Shown here: piece after piece, positions 48,501 to 54,400 of the stretch | How positions within the stretch are numbered: the stretch's first letter is position 1 | Layout of the letters: each line of letters opens with the position of its first letter | Assembly (NCBI GenBank): GCA_013398955.1 | Contig: VWPU01009676.1 | Coordinates: 62,001-126,000 of the forward strand | Direction: 5' to 3' | Source: Callaeas wilsoni | Lineage: Eukaryota; Chordata; Aves; Passeriformes; Callaeidae | Length of the DNA stretch: 64,000 nt | Position numbers and translations under genes: made by a program | Notes under the pieces: generated by a model | What the model saw: only the letters and a program-made list of their open reading frames with translations | What the model was told of the DNA's origin: nothing | The model's database searches: none

Positions 48501-50690
48501 GGCATGGGAAGAATTACAATTATCTACAAATAACCAGTTGCACCGCAGGCAGAATGCTGCAAGATAAGAGCCACACATCGTACAAATAACTGAGCTGTTC
48601 CCTTTAAGGTCCAACAAAACTACCAAATTCTGTCTTCACTGCATTAGCTGGTGGGTGGGCCAAGTGATTAGGACTCATAAAAGAGTCCATCAGGACCCTA
48701 CAACAATCAGCAAAACTTGGCATCCTGTTTTGCTTCTCATCTTCTCTTCACTTGTTAGCTTTCTTCTCTTCCCTAGTTATATTTTTCTGTAGTTCATATG
48801 TTTCTATTTTTCAGTCTCTGCCAGCTTGTTTCTATTTTTAAAATTTTTTATTAAAAATGAACTAGAGAAAGAAAGTATTCCCAGTGTTTCCATATGAGAA
48901 TCTTATGAACAGAATTTGTTTTTTCCATGTTGTGTTGGGCTTGTTGCTGTATTGTTTCTCTTCAGCATGCAGCTGACACTTTAATCCCTTGAGGACAGTA
49001 AATGCCTGTATGGACAACAGCAGAAGCAACAGCCGTCCTCTGCACTGTATTCCCAGAAGTGCTGGATGGCAACTTTGCAGTTCTCTATGGACCAATCTTG
49101 AAGTCATTACTTCAGGCACGTCCATGCAACAGTTGTAAACACTTCAGTTAACGTGACTGAGCAAGCCTCTACTCGTTAGCTTAACTATGGCAACCAGTGC
49201 TATGTGCGCTCCTAGCCAAGCACAACTGCCTGCTATTAGCCTGGGCATATTTTATGTTGAGTTGCAAATGGGCTCAGGGTGAGCCTATGGTCAGCTATTG
49301 CAACTTAGCTGACAACTGATAATATAAAAGGCTCTGTTTAACTCGCTTCTTGCAAGATTGTGAACCTAGCCTCAGCTAAAACTCCCAGGGAATTTCTCAT
49401 CTGAGTGAAGACTGCAAAGGTTGGCATTGTCCCATCCTCTAACTATAACTGTCATTTCTGAAGTAACTCCCATCCCCATGACACCTAGGCATCTTTATTT
49501 AAGTAATGTGCTAAGTAATATGTCTATCATCTGTCACGTGGGTTTTTGCCTTCGTGGTTTACACTGCCATTTGAGATGACTGCATGGCAGAACTGGGTGT
49601 AATAGTGAACCACTTTGCTTTAGCAGAATATTTAAAATATGCTGTATTCAGACGAATGCAAAAGGAAGTAAGACTTATCCTATCCCTTGTTTCTGAGGGA
49701 GTTATTCTGCAGCCATTACATCAGATTCTCAGTCTTCAGTTCATGACTGTTAAAATGTTTGCAAACTTTCCTGTGCTCCTTCTACCACACTTCTTCACTA
49801 CTGCAAGCACAAAAAGATTCGATAAGAAGTTGTAACTGTCTGAATCAAGAGAGTCTGAGAAGAAAAATATTCATCATTATGTTTAACATTGCTTTTCTCT
49901 TCTTCAGCTGGAGCCAGTTGGTGAAAAGCAGACTTACAACAACTTTACCCATGACAGATCAAAACTCAAGTGTCCAAACCCTGTAAGTAAAGGTCAAGGT
50001 GCTCTCTCCATTAATTACCTCTGTTTTTTTCTCCTTTCTTCACACTGCTAAAGCTCTTTAAAAGAGTATCTTTGTGAAAGCTTCAAATAGCTAAAATATA
50101 CTCCTGTTTTGTTACAGACAGGGAAATCTATTTAAGATTTAAGACAAAAAACTTTATCCTTACTGAAGTGGAAAGCCTCTCATTAAAGCTAGTTCTAATG
50201 AGTCTATGTATTTCCATTTGCTTGTTTGCAGCAAGCAAATTAGGAAGTGATGCCACCACTCCTGATTCTGAGGCGGCTTCTTTTTTGTGTTCTCAGAATT
50301 TTCAGGCAGTAGAGCAGGAGAGTGTTTGGGCTAAGCTAGAGAGAAGGCAAAACCAGCTGATTGTCTAAAGGTCGACCGTTCCTCTCTGTGAATGGGCAAT
50401 GGCATATTGTTGGAATACTGCTTGTTGAGTGGTCTGTGGTCAGTAAAGCCTTTGCTCTCCCTTTGTAGGAGAAACCTTTTCTTTCCACGCAAAGAAATAG
50501 TGGACTTGGAAATTCAGATCTCAGCTTGAAGAAAACAGAATCTTCAGTCCCCTACTGGGCTGTCATTGTGACTGCAGTAGCCGGGGTCCTGGTGGGTTCT
50601 TTACTTGGCTGGGTTGTGTCACGAAGAAGAACCAAGAAGCGCCAACGGAAGGCTGACACAGAAAACAACATTAAAACAACCTCTCTGTAA
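534..50690 (+). CDS. PLB1: PLB1, membrane-associated phospholipase B1 (3' part, 39 exons)
   Basis: Spliced coding region of phospholipase B1, an apical-membrane ectoenzyme that removes fatty acids from phospholipids, lysophospholipids and retinyl esters in mammals (family knowledge). The sequence shows tandem GDSL/SGNH lipase modules with GDSLT (modules B and C), STGTG or its variant, GxND or its variant, and DCFH blocks, then one transmembrane helix and a basic tail ending T-T-S-L. The 39 exons join in frame to about 1,043 codons plus a TAA stop at 50688-50690. The start codon, signal peptide, repeat 1 and the serine exon of repeat 2 lie before the window, so the gene is partial at its 5' end. 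Human PLB1 is about 1,458 residues, which fits roughly 415-430 missing residues. All introns are GT-AG except intron 19 (GC-AG). No frameshift or internal stop was found, so the gene looks functional. Confidence 0.95.
1421..1529 (+). CDS. PLB1: PLB1 exon 2 (module A, GYSTGTG exon)
   Basis: 109 nt, starting NILREFNP and ending AVAGAHA plus two bases. Carries GYSTGTG, the second conserved lipase block with its glycine. Same length as exon 16. Acceptor TTTCTGCAG, donor GTAAGA. Confidence 0.92.
2410..2461 (+). CDS. PLB1: PLB1 exon 3 (module A)
   Basis: 52 nt encoding a short basic helix, [17 protein letters not shown]. Matches exons 17 and 31 in length and phase. Donor GTGAGT. Confidence 0.9.
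4409..4489 (+). CDS. PLB1: PLB1 exon 4 (module A, GGND exon)
   Basis: 81 nt, from [10 protein letters not shown] to CTFCDDP. Holds IGGNDLC, the block III oxyanion asparagine next to the proposed catalytic aspartate (codon 4463-4465). Two cysteines spaced as in exons 18 and 32 may form a disulfide. Donor GTAAGT. Confidence 0.95.
5986..6051 (+). CDS. PLB1: PLB1 exon 5 (module A)
   Basis: 66 nt, [11 protein letters not shown] to LLHKE, with an N-Y-T sequon. Same length as exons 19 and 33. Donor GTAAAT, whereas the homologous exon 19 uses GCAAGT. Confidence 0.92.
6743..6843 (+). CDS. PLB1: PLB1 exon 6 (module A)
   Basis: 101 nt, VPRAYVNLV to KLLM plus two bases. The end is set by alignment with exon 20 (also 101 nt) and by frame into exon 7. 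Its donor, ATGAG followed by GTTTGC, is weaker than those of its homologues. Confidence 0.85.
8513..9230 (-). mobile_element. Degenerate avian endogenous-retrovirus LTR in PLB1 intron 6
   Basis: Read on the minus strand, the segment begins near a GGCAAGGTTT block and ends near CCAACCCACCACA, a layout I recognise from an avian ERV LTR family. Internal landmarks include a CTTAAGAAAAGG TATA-like region and repeated short CCAGCATG/CCAC-type blocks. It is much diverged, no flanking internal genes were seen, and no clear target-site duplication was found, so the edges are approximate. It lies antisense to PLB1. Confidence 0.65.
9464..9545 (+). CDS. PLB1: PLB1 exon 7 (module A)
   Basis: 82 nt, [12 protein letters not shown] to NRKYQ after a split codon. 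The C-x-C pair is shared with exons 21 and 35. Acceptor TTATCCCTCAG, donor GTAAGG. Confidence 0.9.
10179..10283 (+). CDS. PLB1: PLB1 exon 8 (module A, SGRYD exon)
   Basis: 105 nt, 35 whole codons, with [11 protein letters not shown] and VVMQPF. Same length as exons 22 and 36, and the motifs are shared by all three modules. Donor GTAAAA. Confidence 0.93.
10933..11028 (+). CDS. PLB1: PLB1 exon 9 (module A, DCFH exon)
   Basis: 96 nt with [14 protein letters not shown], the block V histidine (codon 10975-10977; His659 in rat numbering if the alignment holds), and ALWNNM at the end. Donor GTAAGG, as in exons 23 and 37. Confidence 0.95.
11491..11562 (+). CDS. PLB1: PLB1 exon 10 (module A)
   Basis: 72 nt, LEPVGEKTD to LKCPSE, the last strand of the lipase fold. 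Strong acceptor TTCCCCCCAG, donor GTAAGT. Matches exon 24 exactly in length. Confidence 0.92.
12033..12053. repeat. (ATTT)n microsatellite
   Basis: About five perfect ATTT units in intron 10. Confidence 0.9.
12181..12240 (+). CDS. PLB1: PLB1 exon 11 (module A linker)
   Basis: 60 nt, [20 protein letters not shown], with N-Y-T and N-Q-T sequons. Linker between modules A and B. It is homologous to exon 25 and to the start of the terminal exon 39. Confidence 0.9.
12647..12707 (+). CDS. PLB1: PLB1 exon 12 (module A linker)
   Basis: 61 nt, [11 protein letters not shown] to PPATS plus one base. Proline- and serine-rich spacer with one cysteine. It joins exon 13 as V-H. Donor GTAGTC is weak, but frame and homology with exon 26 fix it. 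Confidence 0.85.
13432..13490 (+). CDS. PLB1: PLB1 exon 13 (module B, GDSL exon)
   Basis: 59 nt ending exactly after AALGDSLT. The nucleophile serine codon is 13482-13484. Preceded by H-S-L-K-P-A-D-V-K. Acceptor TTCCTTTGCAG, donor GTAAGA. Confidence 0.95.
15311..15378 (+). CDS. PLB1: PLB1 exon 14 (module B)
   Basis: 68 nt, AGSGIASD to YRGLSW plus two bases. R-G-L-S-W is shared with exon 28. Donor GTAAGT. Confidence 0.92.
15972..16004. repeat. Perfect 13-bp inverted repeat (stem-loop) in intron 14
   Basis: Arm GTTTGGTGTTGCC at 15972-15984, a seven-base loop, and its exact complement GGCAACACCAAAC at 15992-16004. It sits immediately before the palindromic tandem repeat. Confidence 0.9.
16010..16053. 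repeat. 11-bp tandem repeat with palindromic core
   Basis: About four tandem units of GCTTCATGAAG, the two central ones exact. CTTCATGAAG is its own reverse complement, so each unit can fold or bind a symmetric dimer. Confidence 0.85.
16399..16442 (+). CDS. PLB1: PLB1 exon 15 (module B, IGG exon)
   Basis: 44 nt, [14 protein letters not shown], with an N-V-T sequon. Homologous to exons 1 and 29. Donor GTAAGT. Confidence 0.92.
17678..17786 (+). CDS. PLB1: PLB1 exon 16 (module B, GYSTGTG exon)
   Basis: 109 nt, [17 protein letters not shown] to VPGAQA plus two bases. Intact block II. N-V-T and N-D-S sequons. Donor GTACGT. Confidence 0.95.
20717..20769. repeat. (TCTTCTC)n heptamer microsatellite
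   Basis: Seven perfect TCTTCTC units at 20719-20767 with partial units at both ends. A pure pyrimidine strand, antisense purine, in intron 16. Confidence 0.95.
20843..20861. repeat. (TATC)n microsatellite
   Basis: Just under five TATC units, 75 bp after the heptamer repeat. Confidence 0.9.
21496..21547 (+). CDS. PLB1: PLB1 exon 17 (module B)
   Basis: 52 nt, [23 protein letters not shown] is also in exon 31. Follows the 3.7-kb intron 16. Donor GTGAGT. Confidence 0.92.
21692..21772 (+). CDS. PLB1: PLB1 exon 18 (module B, GAND exon)
   Basis: 81 nt, [10 protein letters not shown] to YCKDP, with IGANDVC; the aspartate codon is 21746-21748. Intron 17 before it is only 144 bp, the shortest in the gene. 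Donor GTAAGT. Confidence 0.95.
22871..22936 (+). CDS. PLB1: PLB1 exon 19 (module B), GC splice donor
   Basis: 66 nt, DHYSAGNYI to ILHKE. The exon ends GAG and is followed by GCAAGT, so intron 19 is GC-AG. A donor at any nearby GT would break the 66-nt length and the frame kept by exons 5 and 33. Confidence 0.9.
23346..23446 (+). CDS. PLB1: PLB1 exon 20 (module B)
   Basis: 101 nt, [14 protein letters not shown] to CPTYLA plus two bases. Same length as exon 6. Acceptor TTACCTTTCAG, donor GTAAGG. Confidence 0.93.
24272..24353 (+). CDS. PLB1: PLB1 exon 21 (module B)
   Basis: 82 nt, [12 protein letters not shown] to IKAYQ, with an N-L-T sequon and the C-x-C pair. Strong acceptor CTCCCCCACAG, donor GTATGA. 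Confidence 0.93.
24782..24886 (+). CDS. PLB1: PLB1 exon 22 (module B, SGRYD exon)
   Basis: 105 nt, [15 protein letters not shown] to TPLDQ, with VVIQPF and an N-F-T sequon. Donor GTATCA. Confidence 0.93.
26569..26664 (+). CDS. PLB1: PLB1 exon 23 (module B, DCFH exon)
   Basis: 96 nt with [14 protein letters not shown], the block V histidine at codon 26611-26613, and ALWNAV at the end. Donor GTAAGG. Confidence 0.95.
27769..27840 (+). CDS. PLB1: PLB1 exon 24 (module B)
   Basis: 72 nt, [11 protein letters not shown] to LGCPAQ. Same length and phase as exon 10. Acceptor GTTTCTAG, donor GTAAAT. Confidence 0.92.
29414..29485 (+). CDS. PLB1: PLB1 exon 25 (module B linker)
   Basis: 72 nt, [15 protein letters not shown] to REPIE. 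Homologue of exon 11 but four codons longer at the end. N-Y-T sequon. Donor GTAATT. Confidence 0.9.
30485..30640 (-). mobile_element. CR1 LINE 3'-end fragment, part 1
   Basis: Minus-strand CR1 tail: CTGAGGTTGGAAAGGACCTC on the + strand is the typical reverse complement of a CR1 3' end. Similarity fades after about 30560. Probably the same insertion as part 2 at 30926, with unmatched DNA between. Confidence 0.7.
30926..31197 (-). mobile_element. CR1 LINE 3'-end fragment, part 2
   Basis: Contains clear reverse-complement CR1 blocks, such as TTCCAATGCTTGACTACTCT and CTCCAGGCTAAACAACCCCA, then stops abruptly after CTTCACCAGCTA. This gives a 5'-truncated CR1, antisense to PLB1, in intron 25. CR1 is the main LINE of birds and other reptiles. 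Confidence 0.88.
31655..31715 (+). CDS. PLB1: PLB1 exon 26 (module B linker)
   Basis: 61 nt, [13 protein letters not shown] to VPTS plus one base. Spacer with one cysteine, homologous to exon 12. Donor GTGAGA. Confidence 0.9.
32416..32474 (+). CDS. PLB1: PLB1 exon 27 (module C, GDSL exon)
   Basis: 59 nt, [19 protein letters not shown]; the serine codon is 32466-32468. The nucleophile block is intact although later blocks of this module are altered. Donor GTGAGT. Confidence 0.95.
34960..35018 (+). CDS. PLB1: PLB1 exon 28 (module C)
   Basis: 59 nt, [10 protein letters not shown] to WRGLSW plus two bases; three codons shorter than exon 14. Acceptor TTTTCCAG, donor GTGAGT. Confidence 0.92.
36197..36240 (+). 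CDS. PLB1: PLB1 exon 29 (module C, IGG exon)
   Basis: 44 nt, [14 protein letters not shown]. Lacks the glycosylation sequon present in exons 1 and 15. Donor GTGAGT. Confidence 0.92.
37473..37572 (+). CDS. PLB1: PLB1 exon 30 (module C, altered block II)
   Basis: 100 nt, [17 protein letters not shown] to RNATA plus two bases. Nine bases shorter than exons 2 and 16, and GYSTGTG reads GFSTGSS. N-A-T sequon. Donor GTAAGG. Confidence 0.92.
38418..38957 (-). other. Antisense 179-codon ORF in intron 30, overlapping exon 31
   Basis: An ATG-to-stop reading frame on the minus strand in intron 30, entering the first 16 bases of exon 31. I recognise no domain. Composition is mixed, with a basic and glutamine-rich first half and a serine-, threonine- and glycine-rich end. 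No obvious promoter or polyadenylation signal was identified. It may be chance; it is listed because it is long for AT-rich intron DNA. Confidence 0.2.
38942..38993 (+). CDS. PLB1: PLB1 exon 31 (module C)
   Basis: 52 nt, [17 protein letters not shown]. Acceptor CTCTCCTAG, donor GTAAGT. Its first 16 bases overlap an antisense ORF (38418-38957). Confidence 0.92.
40754..40834 (+). CDS. PLB1: PLB1 exon 32 (module C, GGSD exon)
   Basis: 81 nt, [10 protein letters not shown] to YCLDK. Block III reads VGGSDLC: the oxyanion asparagine is serine (codon AGC, 40805-40807) while the aspartate is kept (40808-40810). Donor GTTTGT is weaker than that of its homologues. Confidence 0.93.
41812..41861 (+). 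promoter_or_regulatory. PLB1: Long polypyrimidine tract at the exon 33 acceptor
   Basis: About 40 bases of nearly pure T with scattered C, followed by AAACAG and exon 33. Far longer than the tracts at the homologous acceptors of exons 5 and 19. Confidence 0.85.
41862..41927 (+). CDS. PLB1: PLB1 exon 33 (module C)
   Basis: 66 nt, [12 protein letters not shown] to IFYKE. The acceptor follows an unusually long T-rich tract that begins near 41814. Donor GTAAGC. Confidence 0.93.
42485..42579 (+). CDS. PLB1: PLB1 exon 34 (module C)
   Basis: 95 nt, [14 protein letters not shown] to CALTA plus two bases; two codons shorter than exons 6 and 20. Acceptor TCCTTGCAG, donor GTAAGT. Confidence 0.93.
43750..43831 (+). 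CDS. PLB1: PLB1 exon 35 (module C)
   Basis: 82 nt, [12 protein letters not shown] to NRDFQ after a split codon. C-x-C pair and N-S-S sequon. The reading frame is set by the two bases left by exon 34; another frame hits TAA early. Donor GTAATG. Confidence 0.9.
45150..45254 (+). CDS. PLB1: PLB1 exon 36 (module C, SGRYE exon)
   Basis: 105 nt, [15 protein letters not shown] to VPLDS, with VVTQPF. The third base of SGRYD differs in product: the module reads SGRYE. Noticeably GC-rich compared with its introns. Donor GTGAGT. Confidence 0.93.
46336..46431 (+). CDS. PLB1: PLB1 exon 37 (module C, DCFH exon)
   Basis: 96 nt with [15 protein letters not shown]; the histidine codon is 46378-46380. The second histidine of QKGH is replaced by tyrosine. 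Ends ALWNNM. Donor GTAAGG. Confidence 0.94.
46432..49907 (+). other. PLB1 intron 37 (3.5 kb)
   Basis: Holds several mid-size frames on both strands but no exon of module C fits here. The 48.1-48.4 kb part looks coding-like on the minus strand and is treated separately. The rest shows nothing I can name. Confidence 0.5.
48106..48432 (-). pseudogene. Antisense coding-like segment, possibly a retrocopy fragment
   Basis: Minus-strand frame running from near 48430 through one in-frame TAG (48391-48393 region) to a TGA near 48106. The open part includes [17 protein letters not shown], a tryptophan-rich patch and a basic end. The amino-acid mix looks protein-like, but I do not recognise the family. 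The + strand is also open over much of the same stretch, which weakens the case. Low confidence. Confidence 0.2.
49908..49982 (+). CDS. PLB1: PLB1 exon 38 (module C)
   Basis: 75 nt, [13 protein letters not shown] to KCPNP; one codon longer than exons 10 and 24. N-F-T sequon. Follows the 3.5-kb intron 37. Donor GTAAGT. Confidence 0.93.
50469..50690 (+). CDS. PLB1: PLB1 exon 39, terminal (linker remnant, transmembrane helix, cytosolic tail)
   Basis: 222 nt coding 73 residues and the stop TAA. It starts [12 protein letters not shown], homologous to linker exons 11 and 25, then a 16-residue polar stalk. A hydrophobic stretch follows (about residues 29-50; 50553-50618) with glycines at positions 39, 43 and 47 of the exon. 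Next come [11 protein letters not shown], a stop-transfer signal, and a tail ending K-T-T-S-L. This gives a type I membrane protein with the lipase modules outside the cell. T-S-L at the end fits a class I PDZ ligand. Confidence 0.95.
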   Translation, partial: EKPFLSTQRNSGLGNSDLSLKKTESSVPYWAVIVTAVAGVLVGSLLGWVVSRRRTKKRQRKADTENNIKTTSL

Positions 50691-50754
50691 CACAAGTGGA
50701 ACAAACACCTTTCTCTGATGAGGCTGCTCTCTGCTGTGACAGAGAGAGTAGCAG

Positions 50755-50760
50755 AATAAA
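50755..50760 (+). promoter_or_regulatory. PLB1: PLB1 polyadenylation signal AATAAA
   Basis: Canonical hexamer 64 bases after the stop codon, implying a very short 3' UTR with cleavage near 50775-50790. No other convincing signal lies between the stop and the LTR at 50887. Confidence 0.8.
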
Positions 50761-50886
50761 CAACCTGTTGGATACGAATGGAGCTTCTTGGTTACCCAGG
50801 GATTTTGGGCCAAATAACATTGGTCAGTAATGTATTGTAGAATTATCTTCTGCAGACCAGTCAGGTGGAGGATGAAGTTCAAAGTA

Positions 50887-51454
50887 TGCTGTGGTTTCAC
50901 GCCAGCTGGCAACTAAGTACCACACACTTGCTCGCTCAATCCCCCTCAGTGGGATGAGGAGGAGAATTGGAAAAAGGTAAAACCCATGGGTTGAGATAGG
51001 AACAGTTTTAATAACTGAAATAAAGTAAAATTTAATAATAATAATTGTAATGAAATGGGAAATAACAAAAAAGAGAGAAGAATAAAACTCAAGAAAAACA
51101 AGTGGTGCACAATTCAATTACCCATTGCCTGTTGACTGATGCTCAGCCCGTCCTTGATCAGCAATCAGCCCCTCCTGGACTTCTTCCCCCAGTCTATATA
51201 GTAAGCATGCCATTCTAAGGCATGGAATATCCCTTTGGCCAGCTCAGGTCAGCTTTCCTGGCCATGTTCCCTCCCAGCTTCTTGTGCTGGCAGAGCACGG
51301 GAAACTGGAAAGTCCTTGGTTTAGAGTAAGCACTACTTAGCAACAACTAAAATATTGATTTGTTATCAACATTATTCTCATACTAAATCCTAAACACAGC
51401 ACTGAACCACCTATTATGAAAAATATTAACTCTATCCCAGCTGAAACCAGGACA
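50887..51454 (-). mobile_element. Solo LTR of an avian endogenous retrovirus (ERVL-like)
   Basis: 568 bp bounded by TG and CA. Read on the minus strand it opens TGTCCTGGTTTCAGCTGGGA, a start I know from a common avian LTR family, and has a CTATATA box-like site near 51195. Flanks AAGTA (50882-50886) and AAGTG (51455-51459) look like a 5-bp target duplication with one mismatch. No internal retroviral genes adjoin it, so it is a solo LTR. It begins about 125 bp after the PLB1 polyadenylation signal, in antisense. Confidence 0.85.
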
Positions 51455-54400
51455 AAGTGTTAAAAGCTTTTTCATTCTGGAGTCCCATTCTCTGTTTCAT
51501 GAGTAATACTCAGGATGTCAATTGATTGCCCAAAGCAAGAACACCTGTTCATGCATCTTGGCTTCTTAATTGTGCATTTGTCCCTTTCTCTTATAAACCT
51601 CTATTTAAAATGTTAGAGACAAGTCCGTGATTGCAACCTGGTATTCCCCAATAGTAAGGTGTAAGTGAGATAAACAGCAGCTGCAATTTCACATGTGATA
51701 TTCCAGCAAGACCACTGCGTTGAAGGTGCTGAGGTGATTCTGCATGGGCAAGTACAATGCCGTGGAAACATCTTTAAGCTGGCTTCTGAGCAACTTGGAT
51801 CCATATGGCATCCCTGGTGCAGTGCTGGGCAGCACAAATAGAATAACTGCAGGCTCTGTGCTGCCTTGGACTCCAGGCTCCTTTCATCTGGGGCTGGGTG
51901 TGGAGCTGGGCCATATCAGTCACTTCTCCTCCAGGGCTAAATAGCCTAGAGACAGTCCTGTATCCTCCTGTCCTCTCCTGTATGGGAGCTGGTTCCAGAA
52001 TGAGTCTTCCTGTGATGAAGGAATTTCTTTGCTAGCAGCTAGTAAGGGGGTCTGAACAAAAATGCAGTACCTCCAAGCTAGCTGGGCTTAACCCTTTTCA
52101 TAGGGCCTCTGTTGTGTTCAGGTCTCCCAGGCTGGAGACTCCATGGCTATTATCCATAAAGAGCTTGCAAAGTTGTTTTTCACTTTTTGTTTTGTTTTGT
52201 TTTGTTTTTTAAATTCTGATCAGGAGTTCAGCGATCATCCTTTTTGGAAATTAGATTTTCCTTATTTTAAACCTGCAGGCCAATTCATATGATCTATTAG
52301 TACAAAAGGTACTTCACAAGATCCACGTGATCTTGTTTCCCAATATCTTTCTTATTTCCTATGTTAAATACTTTACATTTTAATTTTATTGAAGCCAAAG
52401 TGAGGTTTGCACTGGTGCAATTTTTTGTGATGTGTACTACATTTCCACTCCAGAAATGCAAATCAGTAGAAAATTATAATGTTTCCAAGAAGAAGGTGTT
52501 CTGGGTTTCCTAAATTTGTTATTATGCACACAGAAGGTATTCAGACTCCTCCTTTTTTCCATTTCACTCCTGTCACTGTCCATGCTAAGGTAAAAAGAGG
52601 TGGGCAGAGTACAAGTTACATAGCCAGGTTTCAGGGGCTGTAGTTGCACTCACGTCTACTTTGATCTGCTCTCAAAGGTAGGGCTATTAATAGTAGGGCT
52701 TTTATTTACCTGCATCTTATCCACAGATGTGTCTGTGAGCTCTACATGCAGCACAAAATGGAGATATATTTAGAATGTAAAACAGAAGCAGTTGCATCTT
52801 GTTCCAGTGCAGGACAGGCTGCTCTTCCTGCCCCTGTCTTCACCGTGGGTCATTAAGTATCTACCTGATATTTATTTAGCTTGGGAAATGGAAGCAAACA
52901 CAGCTTCCAACCAAGAGATAAGATTTCAGTCTATTCCACAGCACCTATGCCTCAGACACATTGGAAAAATATAAGCCTCCTATCTAAGGAAGCTGAGCAA
53001 ATATCCAAAGGCTGCTATCTCCTCTCATCCCTAATTGTTGTTCTTGTGAGTCGTCTTTCTTACTGAGAACTTTGATAGCCACTGCTCATACAACTCTTGG
53101 TTTGGGGAGAAGTAAAAAGATAATAGTTCTCTACAGAACCTTTCACCAGTACTAGGTATTTCAAAGGAAACTCAAGAACAGTAGTTCAGTGCTGATTTAC
53201 CTTTCCAAATCATGTGTGCATACAGGAAGCAGGGTGGGAGTCCTGGAGCATGAGTTAGAGTTACAAAATGCTGCTGTCTCTCACATCAGGCTTGTTCTGC
53301 CTAGAGATGGGTACAAGTGCTTCTTGTGTTTCATGCTTGTGCCCCCTGCTAGAATAACTAAACATCCCCTTTTCTCGCTTAGGAAGTTAGATTTTGTTCT
53401 GAGCTTCTAAAATCTAAATTATAAGAAGTGCAGCCAGTTGGGAAGTGAGAGGAAAGATGGCTCTTAGCTCATTCACTATCCTGAAGGATTCTAGAGTGGA
53501 AATAACTCTTGTGCAGGAGCCTGGGTGATTCTGCTTTGGACTGCAGTTCCCTGTGGCATTTTAGCCTGTAAGGAATGCTGCCTTTACTGATGCTTTTGGG
53601 AACTAGGAAACCATCAATCTTAAATTATATTGGCTCTGTCCTAGTAATGCAACAGGAGACTTCTCCTACTTTCTGTAGCTTTGGTGTAGCTTTAATGCAC
53701 GAATACAGCAGGAGCTGGAGCAGGAACTGGCAGGCTTCTTATTTAGTCTATGGAAGTATCTTCTGGCATCTTTCTTCTGTAGACTAAAGTATGTGGTGAA
53801 CTGCACTGGAATTTAAAAAAAAAAATCAAGAATCATGCAGTTTGCAGCTGTTCCACAAGCAAAATCATTTCCATGAAGATATTACTGCTGAACGTTCCCT
53901 CCATGCTTATTAAGGTAACATTAATCTGGAATGAATGAATGACAACTGATTAGGTCTGGATACTTTGCATTCAGCATCATGTTAAATCAAGAAGTAATCT
54001 TAACTGTCAGTTGTCCATTCCTCCTTTTTTTCTGTAATGACATGCTCTCAGTTTCAAATGCCCTTATGGCATTTTGCCTCAGTGAATGTGGAATAGACAG
54101 GTTGCCTGCTGAAGCACAAAAGAAGAGAGGCTTAGAAGGAATTCAAATCTGTATGGAAAAATTGATTAATTGGATGCCATTTTAGCCAAGGATTTTGCTT
54201 TGGCCAATGGTGGTCTTGCCCACCACTGAAAAGCACCTCTTCTGTGTGATTTTCTAACACCCTGAGAAAACAGGCTTTAGGAATGCTTCCTCTGGAGGGG
54301 AGCTAGTGCTCAGCACACATGATCCAAAGGACCTTTGTGGGTACTGGCCAAAAGCTCAGGTTGTCAAGAAGGACATTGGGAGTAAATATTACACTGTTCC

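Larger units (their letters stand above)
32416..50690 (+). other. PLB1: Lipase module C (PLB1 repeat 4) with membrane anchor
   Basis: Exons 27-39. GDSLT is kept (serine codon 32466-32468), as are the aspartate (40808-40810) and the DCFH histidine (46378-46380). However, the block III asparagine is serine (GGSD), STGTG has become STGSS with three codons lost in that exon, and the residues after the histidine read VRGY rather than QKGH. The module also lacks the short linker exon seen at the end of A and B, and its last exon runs into the transmembrane anchor. It may be weakly active or structural, serving as a membrane stalk. That is inference. Confidence 0.8.
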
